Assembly: GCF_019029495.1 (NCBI RefSeq)
Contig: NZ_JAERQM010000015.1
Span: 1-33,966, forward strand
Origin: Falsiroseomonas oleicola
GTDB lineage: Bacteria > Pseudomonadota > Alphaproteobacteria > Acetobacterales > Acetobacteraceae
Direction: 5' to 3'
DNA: 33,966 bases
The notes under the pieces: model-generated
Databases searched by the model: none
Told to the model about the DNA's origin: nothing
What the model saw: the letters and a program-made list of their open reading frames with translations, nothing else
Shown here: positions 1 through 6,684 of the stretch, piece by piece
Position numbering within the stretch: the first letter of the stretch is position 1
Layout: each line of letters begins with the position of its first letter
Position numbers and translations under genes: made by a program

Positions 1-97
1 CTCAAGCGCAACTCAAGCGCAACTCAAGCGCAACTCAAGCGCAACTCAAGCGCAACTCAAGCGCAACTCAAGCGCAACTCAAGCGCAACTCAAGCGC
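1..97. repeat. 11-bp tandem repeat (CTCAAGCGCAA), left end
   Basis: Eight perfect copies of CTCAAGCGCAA start at 1, 12, 23, 34, 45, 56, 67 and 78, followed by a nine-base partial copy (89-97). The same array fills the right end of the window, and bases 1-91 equal 33876-33966 exactly. Because 11 is not a multiple of 3, each copy shifts the frame and the array stays open as the repeating 11-residue peptide NSSATQAQLKR. The repeat sits inside a tyrosine-recombinase coding region at its Ala-Gln-Leu-Lys-Arg codons. The true copy number cannot be read here because the window is cut within the array. Confidence 0.97.
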
Positions 98-189
98 GCC
101 TCGGCCGGCGCTGGCGCTTCGATATCCTTGGTGAATACCTGGGATGCGGCAACCTGTTCGAGAGACACCCGCTGACCGGCAGCCTGTGA
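1..189 (+). pseudogene. Tyrosine recombinase, C-terminal end (disrupted by tandem repeat)
   Basis: After the repeat, the codons from 100 to the TGA at 187-189 read LGRRWRFDILGEYL and end in HPLTGSL. This matches the C-terminus of the recombinase fragment on the minus strand at 2716-2890 (LGRHKRFDAFGKYL). The Gly-Arg-x-x-x-Phe-Asp segment and the Tyr of GEYL are placed like the last catalytic region of a phage-integrase-type recombinase, but the Tyr assignment is my inference. One extra base after the last partial repeat (CTCAAGCGC then G) puts this tail out of frame with the repeat's Leu-Lys-Arg reading. The upstream part of the same gene is at 33550-33966, joined across the circle. With several frameshifts it cannot make a normal enzyme. 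Confidence 0.8.
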
Positions 190-216
190 TTCCGCGAGAG
201 TTGGGCAGTTTTGAAG

Positions 217-237
217 GATATCTAGTAGCTACCAGTT
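217..237. promoter_or_regulatory. Left inverted repeat flanking the par operon
   Basis: GATATC-TAGT-AGCTACCAGTT lies 60 bp before parA. Its reverse complement, with four changed bases in the spacer only (GATATC-CGAA-AGCTACCAGTT), lies just after the second par gene at 1353-1373. A related motif, CGGAAAGCTAT, is on the minus strand at 247-257, and a TTGACT that could be a -35 box is at 236-241. Matching sites on both sides of a partition operon suggest operator or centromere sites for the small DNA-binding partner. No binding data exist here. Confidence 0.5.
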
Positions 238-296
238 GACTTCCATATAGCTTTCCGAGAACTATCGGGGCGCAACCGGATAGCGAGCAATGGCTG

Positions 297-986
297 ATGC
301 CGATAATCGTGTTCGCGTCGCCAAAGGGCGGCGCCGGGAAAAGTACCTCGGCCGTCGTGCTCGCGAGTGAGCTGGCACTGCGAGGCGCAGAGGTCGTCAT
401 CATCGACGCGGACCCGAATCGTCCGGTCAGCAGCTGGGCGGGGCGGCCCGGCTGCCCCCCGACCCTCACCGTTCTGTCAGATGTGGCGGAGAGTTCCATC
501 ATCGACGAGATCGAGGCCGCGGCGGCGCGGGTTCCCTTCGTGATCGTCGATCTCGAGGGAACCGCCAGCATGACGGTGGCCTACGCCATCAGCCGGGCGG
601 ATTTGGTCATCGTGCCGACGCAGGGCAGCCAGCTCGATGCGGCGGAGGCCGTGAAGGCCATTCGCCTGATCCGCCAGCAGGAACGGGCTTTCGGCCGGCG
701 CATCCCCTACGCCGTGCTCCTCACGCGCACCTCATCCGCCATACGTCCCCGGACCCTCCAGCACATCCGGGATGAGATGGCGCGAAACGAAGTACCGGTC
801 CTCGACACCCAGATGCATGAGCGCGAGGCCTTCCGAGCCATCTTCAGCTTCGGCGGCGCGCTGCAGGGCCTCGGCGCCAGCCAGGTCAGCGGCGTCGAGA
901 GCGCCATCAGGAATGCCCAGGCGATGACAGCGGAAGTGGTCTCACTCCTCAAGCGCACATCCGAGAAGATGGAGGCCCTCACTTGA
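297..986 (+). CDS. parA: ParA-family partition ATPase
   Basis: This 229-residue protein is a small type Ib-like ParA/MinD-family ATPase that should segregate the plasmid. The deviant Walker A motif KGGAGKST is at about residues 10-17, with the signature lysine near its start. The Walker A' region reads VVIIDADPNR and the Walker B-like segment reads VIVDLEG. There is no N-terminal helix-turn-helix domain, so autoregulation would have to come from the partner encoded next. The ATG at 297 is chosen because the conserved PIIVFASPKGG begins directly after it; the ribosome-binding site is weak. The stop overlaps the TTG start of the next gene (TTGA), which indicates translational coupling. VirC1-type ATPases are similar in sequence, but the neighbouring iterons and repA favour plasmid partition. 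Confidence 0.92.
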   Translation: MPIIVFASPKGGAGKSTSAVVLASELALRGAEVVIIDADPNRPVSSWAGRPGCPPTLTVLSDVAESSIIDEIEAAAARVPFVIVDLEGTASMTVAYAISRADLVIVPTQGSQLDAAEAVKAIRLIRQQERAFGRRIPYAVLLTRTSSAIRPRTLQHIRDEMARNEVPVLDTQMHEREAFRAIFSFGGALQGLGASQVSGVESAIRNAQAMTAEVVSLLKRTSEKMEALT

Positions 987-1354
987 GCGGCGGGAGGGCG
1001 CCTCTCTTCGGGCAGGATGCGGACCTCGATCTGTCCGGCTTCAAGCCCAAGCCGGCCGCCAGGCCAGAGCAGGTGCGCGATGTTGCCGAGCAGGCCGGCT
1101 TTCGCAGCCGGGAGGCTGCGTCGCCCTCGACGGTGCCAGAGCCGACGACGCCAGGACCGGCGCCGCGGGAGCCGCGTCGGTATCGTACCGGCCGCAACGT
1201 CCAGCTGAACCTCAAGGTCAGGCGCGAGACGGTGGACGCCTTCTACCAGATCGCCGACGCGCAGGGCTGGGTGCTCGGCGAGGCCTTTGAGCGCGCCGTG
1301 GCTGCCCTCAGGAAGGAAATCGATAGCGATATCGAAAAGCTATCGAAAGGCTAA
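983..1354 (+). CDS. Small ParB-like partner, ribbon-helix-helix type (hypothetical)
   Basis: The 123-residue product starts at a TTG that overlaps the parA stop. The first ~65 residues are rich in Pro, Ala and Arg and look disordered. Residues about 70-115 (NVQLNLKVRRETVDAFYQI then a second helix, EAFERAVAALRKE) fit a beta-strand plus two-helix ribbon-helix-helix DNA-binding domain, as in ParG, omega and similar partners of small ParA proteins. Function as the centromere-binding protein is inferred from this shape and from its position. The 3' end runs into two 11-bp-spaced TATCGAAARGC motifs (1330-1351) and the right inverted repeat (1353-1373), likely targets. Family membership is not certain from sequence alone. 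Confidence 0.75.
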   Translation: MSGGRAPLFGQDADLDLSGFKPKPAARPEQVRDVAEQAGFRSREAASPSTVPEPTTPGPAPREPRRYRTGRNVQLNLKVRRETVDAFYQIADAQGWVLGEAFERAVAALRKEIDSDIEKLSKG

Positions 1355-1373
1355 CTGGTAGCTTTCGGATATC
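1330..1373. promoter_or_regulatory. Right par site: 11-bp-phased motifs and inverted repeat
   Basis: TATCGAAAAGC (1330-1340) and TATCGAAAGGC (1341-1351) are head-to-tail with an 11-bp period. They are followed directly by AACTGGTAGCT-TTCG-GATATC (1353-1373), the mirror image of 217-237. The motifs overlap the last codons of the par partner gene. Helically phased direct repeats beside a ParA operon are typical centromere or operator architecture; use as parS is an inference. Confidence 0.5.
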
Positions 1374-1428
1374 TTCCGGATTGCGCCCATCGCCCGATGC
1401 ACCGCCCGCGGGCCGACTCGGAAGGGGA

Positions 1429-1602
1429 GGGGACTCTACTGACGCCGCCATCTGTCCACAGGGCAGGCAGTTTTCCAGGGGACTCTACTGACGCGAAAAG
1501 GGGACTCTGCTGACGAAACGCGAGTCGTCCAGGGGACTCTACTGACGAATCTAATAGTTTGAATCTAATAGCTTCCAAATAGCCTGCGTCAGTAGAGTCC
1601 AC
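1429..1602. repeat. Replication origin iterons upstream of repA
   Basis: The 16-bp iteron GGGGACTCTACTGACG occurs at 1429-1444, 1478-1493 and 1532-1547, with a one-base variant (CTGCTG) at 1500-1515. An inverted copy is at 1587-1602 (reverse complement GTGGACTCTACTGACG), just before repA. An AT-rich stretch with GAATCTAATAG repeated at 1547-1557 and 1561-1571 lies between the direct and inverted copies and could be the melting region. RepA would bind direct copies to start replication. The inverted copy next to repA could act as its operator. Confidence 0.88.
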
Positions 1603-1631
1603 CTTGCACTCGCGGCGTGTTTTCATGGCAA

Positions 1632-2573
1632 ATGCCGAACATGGCGGATGTTCACCAGCTGATCCTGCAACACGGCCTCGAAGCGGCGCGGCTGATGGCT
1701 GCGACGAAAGGTGAGCGCCAGGCCATCGATGCGGCCGCGCAGGTGATGGGCGATGAGGAAAGCAGACTTGGCATCACGCATGCCGGCTTCGCCATGACAT
1801 CGCTGCCACACAAGCGGATCGAGGAAGCCTTCTGGCGGCGCGAGGGGCACCGCACGACATTGCTCGTGGAAGCCGGTCGAGACCGGGACGGGACTGTGAT
1901 GGGCGTTCCCTACGGATCGATCGCGCGGCTCATCCTTTTGTACCTGCAAACCGAAGCCGTCAGGACCAATTCGCCGGAGGTCGAACTCGGCAGGTCCATG
2001 AAGACCTGGATGGGCCGCATGAGCCTCTCCACTGGCGGAAAGACATACCAGCTGGTGGCAGAACAGGCGCGCCGCATCTCGGCCTGCCGCCTGACCTTCT
2101 TCACCGATCGCAGCAATGGCGCAGAGGCCAGGCACAACGGCGCCTTTGTACAGGACGCCATCACCCTTTCCGGGGATTTCAGGGACGAGGATCAACCGTC
2201 GCTCTGGCAGGACCGAGTCAGGCTCGACCGGCACTTCTGGCATTCGCTGAAGGAACACCCGGTACCGGTCCGTGAGGAAGCGATCAGGGCGATCGGAACG
2301 CGCAGCCTGGCGATCGACGTCTACATCTGGCTGGCCTATCGCCTGCACGCACTGGCCAAGCCAACCCCGGTGACCTGGTCGGCCATCCATGGCCAGTTCG
2401 GCGCCGGGTTTCGCCTGGTGCGCCAGATCAAGCCGACCTTCAGCGAAGCCCTACAGCTTGCTCTCGCCGTCTACCCGGCCGCGAAGGTGGACATCGACAA
2501 GGAAGGCATCGTCCTGCACCCGTCACCCCCGGCCATCCCCAAGATTGAGGCCCGGCGGCTCGGCATCGCGTGA
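1632..2573 (+). CDS. repA: Plasmid replication initiator RepA
   Basis: The product (313 residues from the ATG at 1632) resembles the alphaproteobacterial RepA initiators that act on iteron origins. The N-terminal part contains a segment reading LPHKRIEEAFWRR, followed by VPYGSIARLILLYLQTEA and the stretch LGRSMKTWMGRMSLSTGG, which I recognise as characteristic of this RepA family (PF04796-type). Basic and aromatic residues in the second half (VYIWLAYRLHAL) fit winged-helix DNA binding. Seven iterons surround the gene, five before and two after it. The start is uncertain: GTG at 1617, ATG at 1632 and ATG at 1641 (MADVHQ) are in frame and none has a strong ribosome-binding site. The inverted iteron at 1587-1602 suggests autorepression. 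Confidence 0.92.
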   Translation: MPNMADVHQLILQHGLEAARLMAATKGERQAIDAAAQVMGDEESRLGITHAGFAMTSLPHKRIEEAFWRREGHRTTLLVEAGRDRDGTVMGVPYGSIARLILLYLQTEAVRTNSPEVELGRSMKTWMGRMSLSTGGKTYQLVAEQARRISACRLTFFTDRSNGAEARHNGAFVQDAITLSGDFRDEDQPSLWQDRVRLDRHFWHSLKEHPVPVREEAIRAIGTRSLAIDVYIWLAYRLHALAKPTPVTWSAIHGQFGAGFRLVRQIKPTFSEALQLALAVYPAAKVDIDKEGIVLHPSPPAIPKIEARRLGIA

Positions 2574-2589
2574 CCCAGCAAGCCGCAAA

Positions 2590-2634
2590 GTGGACTCTAC
2601 TGACGCCACTCCATGAGAGTGGACTCTACTGACG
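2590..2634. repeat. Two iterons downstream of repA
   Basis: GTGGACTCTACTGACG is present at 2590-2605 and 2619-2634, direct with respect to the upstream set and starting 17 bp after the repA stop codon. A second iteron group on the far side of the initiator gene often serves copy-number control by RepA-mediated pairing of origins (handcuffing). That role is inferred. Confidence 0.85.
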
Positions 2635-2715
2635 CTCGATGAGGGCAATCCAGATCATGCCCCGAGGCCCAGTATAGGAGTTGTGCTCCTTGGCGCGCTG
2701 AGCCGCCGTGTCAGG

Positions 2716-2890
2716 CTACCATGGCGGACAGGCTGACGGTGGATGGTCGTCGGATAGATCACCGAATTCGAGGTATTTGCCGAAGGCGTCAAAACGCTTG
2801 TGGCGGCCCAGGCGCTTGAGTTGAGCCGGGTGGGCACCTCGGTTCATGCCGGTGGTCAGCGCGCCGCGCTTGAGGCTATGGCCGCCAAAG
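2716..2890 (-). pseudogene. Tyrosine recombinase C-terminal fragment
   Basis: The minus strand from about 2890 to the TAG at 2716-2718 encodes FGGHSLKRGALTTGMNRG, then AHPAQLKRLGRHKRFDAFGKYL and EFGDLSDDHP. This is the C-terminal catalytic end of a phage-integrase-type recombinase, with the H-x-L-x-R motif in GHSLKR and a likely nucleophile Tyr in GKYL. It is the same gene type as the repeat-expanded pseudogene at the window ends, and shows the normal sequence there (AQLKRLGR without repeat). The homology stops abruptly at about 2890, where Tn3-type sequence seems to begin. The last residues (PPSACPPW) also diverge from the usual end, so both sides are eroded. Confidence 0.75.
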
Positions 2891-3014
2891 GGCCGGACCT
2901 AACGAAACGCGCAGCCGTGTAGCATAGCGGTACGGAGCGAGAACGCGGCGACGACCCTGCCCTGCAAATCCGGCGGCTTGCTGTCGCATCCGGTATTTTG
3001 GCCGCCGTTTCCTG

Positions 3015-3105
3015 GTGTCGGGAAACGGGTGTTTGTCGACGGGGGCGCTGACCGGAGCGCCGGATGCCTGCCGACGGCCGAAATCCTGCGCGACAAACGC
3101 TGTCG
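3015..3105. other. Possible resolution (res) site of the Tn3-type element
   Basis: Upstream of the resolvase gene, GTTTGTCG (3031-3038) and its inverted copy CGACAAAC (3091-3098) lie 52 bp apart, each next to a TGTCGG element (3017-3022 and 3101-3106). Resolvases of this family bind such sites beside their own gene, which also autoregulates it. The call rests only on these short inverted motifs and position. Confidence 0.3.
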
Positions 3106-3149
3106 GAATGACCTACCATGCGGAAACCCCCGGGATGGGTTTTCCGTGC

Positions 3150-3755
3150 ATGCTGGTCGGCTACATGCGGGTCTCCTCCGACGGCGATCGCCAGGTCCTT
3201 GACCTCCAGCGCGACGCGCTGCTCGCGGCCGGTGTCGACGCGCGGCACCTGTTCGATGACCGCGCCAGCGGCAGCCGTGACGACCGCGCCGGCCTTGCCG
3301 CCGCGCTCGCCTTTCTGCGGCCTGGCGACTGCCTGGTGGTCTGGAAACTCGACCGCCTTGGTCGGTCGCTGCCGCACCTGCTGACCGTGGTGAACGACCT
3401 CAAGGCACGCGGCGTCGCCTTCCGCTCGCTGACCGAGGCGATGGACACGACGACCCCGCAGGGTGAGCTGTTGTTCCACGTCTTCGGCGCGCTGGCGCAG
3501 TTCGAGCGCTCCCTGACGCAGGAGAGGGTCAGGGCCGGACTTGCCGCGGCACGGCGGCGCGGCCGGCGTGGCGGCCGGCCCGCTGTGATCGGCGCCGAGA
3601 CGCTCGCGGCGGTTGTCGCAGCCCTGGAGGGCGGCGCCAGCAAGGCGGCCGTCTGCCGGACCTTCGGCGTCAAGCGCAGCACCTTGATCGACACGCTGGC
3701 GCGCATCGGCTGGTCGGCTGGCGCCGCGGAACGGGGAGGACGGGGTGGCGCGTAG
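3150..3755 (+). CDS. tnpR: Serine recombinase (Tn3-type resolvase)
   Basis: A 201-residue resolvase/invertase. The catalytic domain starts MLVGYMRVSS with the nucleophile Ser expected at residue 9, followed by LDLQRDAL and FDDRASGSRDDRAGL. Next come VVWKLDRLGRS, the GVAFRSLTE region and the LFHVFGALAQFERSLTQERV helix, all typical of the family. The C-terminal part (residues ~140-195, GGRPAVI then SKAAVCRTFGVKRSTLIDTL) is a helix-turn-helix for binding res. The ATG at 3150 is chosen because conserved sequence begins there, although the frame is open from further upstream. It probably resolved Tn3-type cointegrates, and may now only resolve plasmid multimers because its transposase is broken. 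All key residues look intact. Confidence 0.9.
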   Translation: MLVGYMRVSSDGDRQVLDLQRDALLAAGVDARHLFDDRASGSRDDRAGLAAALAFLRPGDCLVVWKLDRLGRSLPHLLTVVNDLKARGVAFRSLTEAMDTTTPQGELLFHVFGALAQFERSLTQERVRAGLAAARRRGRRGGRPAVIGAETLAAVVAALEGGASKAAVCRTFGVKRSTLIDTLARIGWSAGAAERGGRGGA

Positions 3756-3770
3756 ACAGCACGGACCGAG

Positions 3771-4556
3771 GCTCAGATCGCGGCGCCCTACGACCCGCCA
3801 ACCGAACCGCGTGACCTCGCGCGCCACTGCATGCTGTCGCCGAAGGACCTCGCGTCGGTCACGCGCCGGCGGGGCGACCATAGCCGGCTCGGCTACGCGC
3901 TGATGCTCATCTACCTGCGTCACCCCGGTCGTCCGCTCAGCGCCGGGGAGGTGCCACCGGCGCGCTCGTAACCTTCGTCGCCGAGCAGGTCGGTGCGGCG
4001 CCGGAAGCGCTCGGCGACTATCTCGCCTCGGAGCAGAACCGGCGCCGCCATGCCGCCGAGCTGCAGGAATGGCTCCGCCTGCGCCCCTTCGGCCCGCGCG
4101 CCGCGGCGGACCTCACCGGCTGGCTGCTGCCGCACGCAATCGAGGACGACCGGTTGGTCCACCTGGCGGGGCTGGCGCTCGAGGAATGCCGACGTCGAGG
4201 GATCGTGATCCCGCCGCCTGACCGACGGGCTGTCGGCCGAGCAGCGACGCCGGCTGGACGCACTTACGGCGCGCCGGGGGGAGACGAGCGGGAACTGGTT
4301 CGCCTGGCTGCGGGGATGCCGGAGGCCATCAGGCCGTCCGCAATGCTCGGCCTAGTCGAGCGCCTCCGGCATGTCCGCGCCATTGGCCTGGACCCGGGGC
4401 ACGGGCATCGCGTTCACCAGGCGCGCCTCGCCCGGCTCGCCCGAGAGGCGGCGGCACGCCACCCTGGTCGCGGTGGGGCTCGACATCTCGGCGGACCTGA
4501 CCGACGCGGCGCTTGAGTTGTTCGACCGGCTGGTCGGGGCGATGTTCCGCCCGCGG
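3771..4556 (+). pseudogene. tnpA: Tn3-family transposase, N-terminal remnant with frameshifts
   Basis: Successive frames encode recognisable pieces of the N-terminal region (DUF4158-like) of a Tn3-family transposase. They are MLSPKDLASVTRRRGDHSRLGYALMLIYLRHPGRPLSAGE (about 3829-3950), LVTFVAEQVGAAPEALGDYL with ELQEWLRLRPFGPR (3964-4110), and LSAEQRRRLDALTARRGE (about 4229-4282). The last pieces are LGLVERLRHVRAIGLDP (4346-4396) and LDISADLTDAALELFDRLVGAMFR (4478-4549). At least three frameshifts separate them, and the catalytic two-thirds is missing. The remnant ends within ten bases of the stop codon of the oppositely oriented glycosyltransferase gene, so the cargo junction is here. No right-hand inverted repeat is visible. 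Confidence 0.82.
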
Positions 4557-4563
4557 AGAGAAT

Positions 4564-6636
4564 TCAGCCCATGGAATAGTCTCGCAACTGGCCTTTGCGA
4601 ACGGTCTGTAATGCGCCACCCACCGTGCAATCAACGAACTCGATTCCACGTCGGCTCAATTCCTCCGAAACCAACTTATATACGAATTGCCCACGTCCCT
4701 CCTCGGTCCAGGTCGAGGTCAGGCTTTCCTCCCGCGTCTCCGCAGAGGTATGCTGCGACATATCGTAGAAGTATTTTGCGGTGGTCCCAGCCTGATTGTA
4801 GTTGGAATCACAACCAACCAGCACGATGCGTTCGAAGCCAAGCATCACCGCAGCGGGAATAGCCAGGCTGATGACACCGGTGCGGCCATCGTCCAGAAAC
4901 GTGTCTATATCTGCGTTGAAGCGACCGACCCGGTCGATGAAGCGTTTGAACGGCTTCTCGAACAACCCGTAGTTGACCTCAAACTCCCGATGCAGGCCGA
5001 TAGATTCGATGAACTCGCGGAAGTAATAGGAGGTCCAGAGTGCGGGCCGGTGCTTGTGCGCGCGGAGTTTCTCCAGATAGCCGTCGGGAAAGCGCGGCTC
5101 CGTGGTCGACCAGCCGCCAAACAGCATATGTGAGCCCAGCACCAGATGATCGGGCCGCACCACGTCAAAGCCGTCATGCAGCACGAACCAGTTGAAGGCG
5201 AATTTCTCCAGCCCATCCACTGGTGTCAGATCGGTTTGCGCCATGGAGGGCCCATTTCCGAGCATCACACAGGTGCGGCGCCCCGCCGCCATGGAAGCCA
5301 GACGTATCGGTAATGCACGTCGATGGGCCTTGGCGTGGTTTCGATAGGCTTCCACCCGGGTGTGGAACATCATGTCCCGATAGGCATCGATCCAGGGCTT
5401 CGGGAACTGCATTGCCTTCGAGGTGACCGACTGCATATGGTCCGCAGCTACATAAAGCCTGTTGTTCCAAGGCTTCGGGCCTGCAAAATGAATAATCGAA
5501 ATTCCATCCGGCTGGCCATTGAGGAACTTGGCCAAGTACTTGACGTTACAATTGTAGTTCAGCGGCAGGTAACGCTTGGGCTTGTCACGCAGATAGATGT
5601 TCCAGATCTTCTGATCCGAAAACCGGTCTATGACAGGACAGACTTCGGTGGAGGCATAGGCCACGATTGCCTCCCGAAACGCCGCATAGGCTTCAGGCCC
5701 GGTACGATCTCCGGGAATGCTGATGACGCCGCTGTTGAAAACCCATTCACCAGTGAAAGTGGAGCGGGCGACATATTCACGATCGCCGCAATCGTAGCAA
5801 ATGTTGTAATCTTCACCATCCCAAAGCTCAGAGAGGTCGTCGAGGATCAAGATATCGGAATCCAGCAGAATTACTCGCTTGAATCCGGTAAGGGCCAAAC
5901 CCTCCATGTTCATGTAGCCAAGCTTGCCGATCCGCTTGTGGTTGTCGGATGTGGCAGGAACCTGGTCGAACCAGTCCATGTTCGGCTCAAGGAAAATCAA
6001 GTTCGCATAGAAGCTTCGCAGCCGTGCCTGCACAAAAGCGCTTAGCGTACCGTCATGACAGATGTGGATTGGACTGGTCATGTCGGGATAAACCCGCAAC
6101 AATGACAGGATAAGACCTTCGATACCCGGCAGGAACTTCGCATTTGCCACAGTAAGGAAGGCGATGTCCGCCCCAGGAGTCTGGCGCGGCCGTGCGGCAC
6201 GACGCATCGGCGGGATCAGCCGGTCCCCCAGCAGTTCAGCCTCACGGATCGACAGCGGCAGCCCCTTGGCCTGCTTGGCGCGTAGTTCCGGCAGTTGCGT
6301 CGCGCGCTCGGACTCGAGCGCGAAGACATCCAGCTCCCCGATGTCGCGTGGTGGTGGCGCCTTCACGGATCCGCCACGCGCCGCAGAGGTCAACTGGCCC
6401 TCGAGTATCTCGATGCGGGACTTCAACTCGTCACGCTGTCTGCGAACCTCGTCCCTCTGCTGCCGCGCAACCTCTCGCTGCTGGCGGGCTTCGTCCCGTT
6501 GGCGACGGAAGAAATCCGCGCCCTGGTCGGCCTTGGGCTCGGCTGTCGGTACCTTGGCAGGCTCGGCAGGCGGGCCGGCAGCATGCGCTTCACTACGGAG
6601 AATCAAGGGCAACGGAGCCGGAGCGTTCGCCGACAT
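4564..6636 (-). CDS. Coiled-coil / GT8 glycosyltransferase / DUF115 (Maf-like) fusion
   Basis: The 690-residue protein has three parts. Residues ~40-85 form a charged coiled coil built from repeats like RQQRDEVRRQRDE. Residues ~155-440 are a GT8-type nucleotide-sugar transferase domain with the metal-binding DSD at 259-261 (LLDSDILILDDL) and a conserved HFAGPKPW near its end. Residues ~455-690 start with GNGPS (460-464) and continue to SLAIPAAVMLGFERIVLVGCDSNY. This is the DUF115/MptE-like fold also found in Maf flagellin glycosyltransferases, which resembles GT42 sialyltransferases. The protein therefore probably transfers two sugars, or one sugar plus an ulosonic acid; acceptors are unknown. 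It is the last gene of the minus-strand nonulosonate block, 48 bp after its upstream neighbour, and borders the Tn3 remnant. Confidence 0.8.
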   Translation of the reverse strand: MSANAPAPLPLILRSEAHAAGPPAEPAKVPTAEPKADQGADFFRRQRDEARQQREVARQQRDEVRRQRDELKSRIEILEGQLTSAARGGSVKAPPPRDIGELDVFALESERATQLPELRAKQAKGLPLSIREAELLGDRLIPPMRRAARPRQTPGADIAFLTVANAKFLPGIEGLILSLLRVYPDMTSPIHICHDGTLSAFVQARLRSFYANLIFLEPNMDWFDQVPATSDNHKRIGKLGYMNMEGLALTGFKRVILLDSDILILDDLSELWDGEDYNICYDCGDREYVARSTFTGEWVFNSGVISIPGDRTGPEAYAAFREAIVAYASTEVCPVIDRFSDQKIWNIYLRDKPKRYLPLNYNCNVKYLAKFLNGQPDGISIIHFAGPKPWNNRLYVAADHMQSVTSKAMQFPKPWIDAYRDMMFHTRVEAYRNHAKAHRRALPIRLASMAAGRRTCVMLGNGPSMAQTDLTPVDGLEKFAFNWFVLHDGFDVVRPDHLVLGSHMLFGGWSTTEPRFPDGYLEKLRAHKHRPALWTSYYFREFIESIGLHREFEVNYGLFEKPFKRFIDRVGRFNADIDTFLDDGRTGVISLAIPAAVMLGFERIVLVGCDSNYNQAGTTAKYFYDMSQHTSAETREESLTSTWTEEGRGQFVYKLVSEELSRRGIEFVDCTVGGALQTVRKGQLRDYSMG

Positions 6637-6684
6637 TACTGGACTTGTCCCGATCTGGCAGTTGTTACGTGGCGCATAGCCATC

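Noticed and set aside
1-97. CRISPR array
   Set aside because: The units are contiguous 11-bp copies without spacers and there are no cas genes.
1452-1460. DnaA box near the iterons (CTGTCCACA)
   Set aside because: It differs at two positions from TTATCCACA and no second box is nearby.
1623-2390. Minus-strand frame opposite repA
   Set aside because: RepA on the plus strand has clear family sequence and iterons on both sides.
2856-3923. Long minus-strand reading frame opposite the resolvase
   Set aside because: It is the antisense shadow of the resolvase and transposase remnant, and its composition is that of a GC-rich reverse frame without any family motif.
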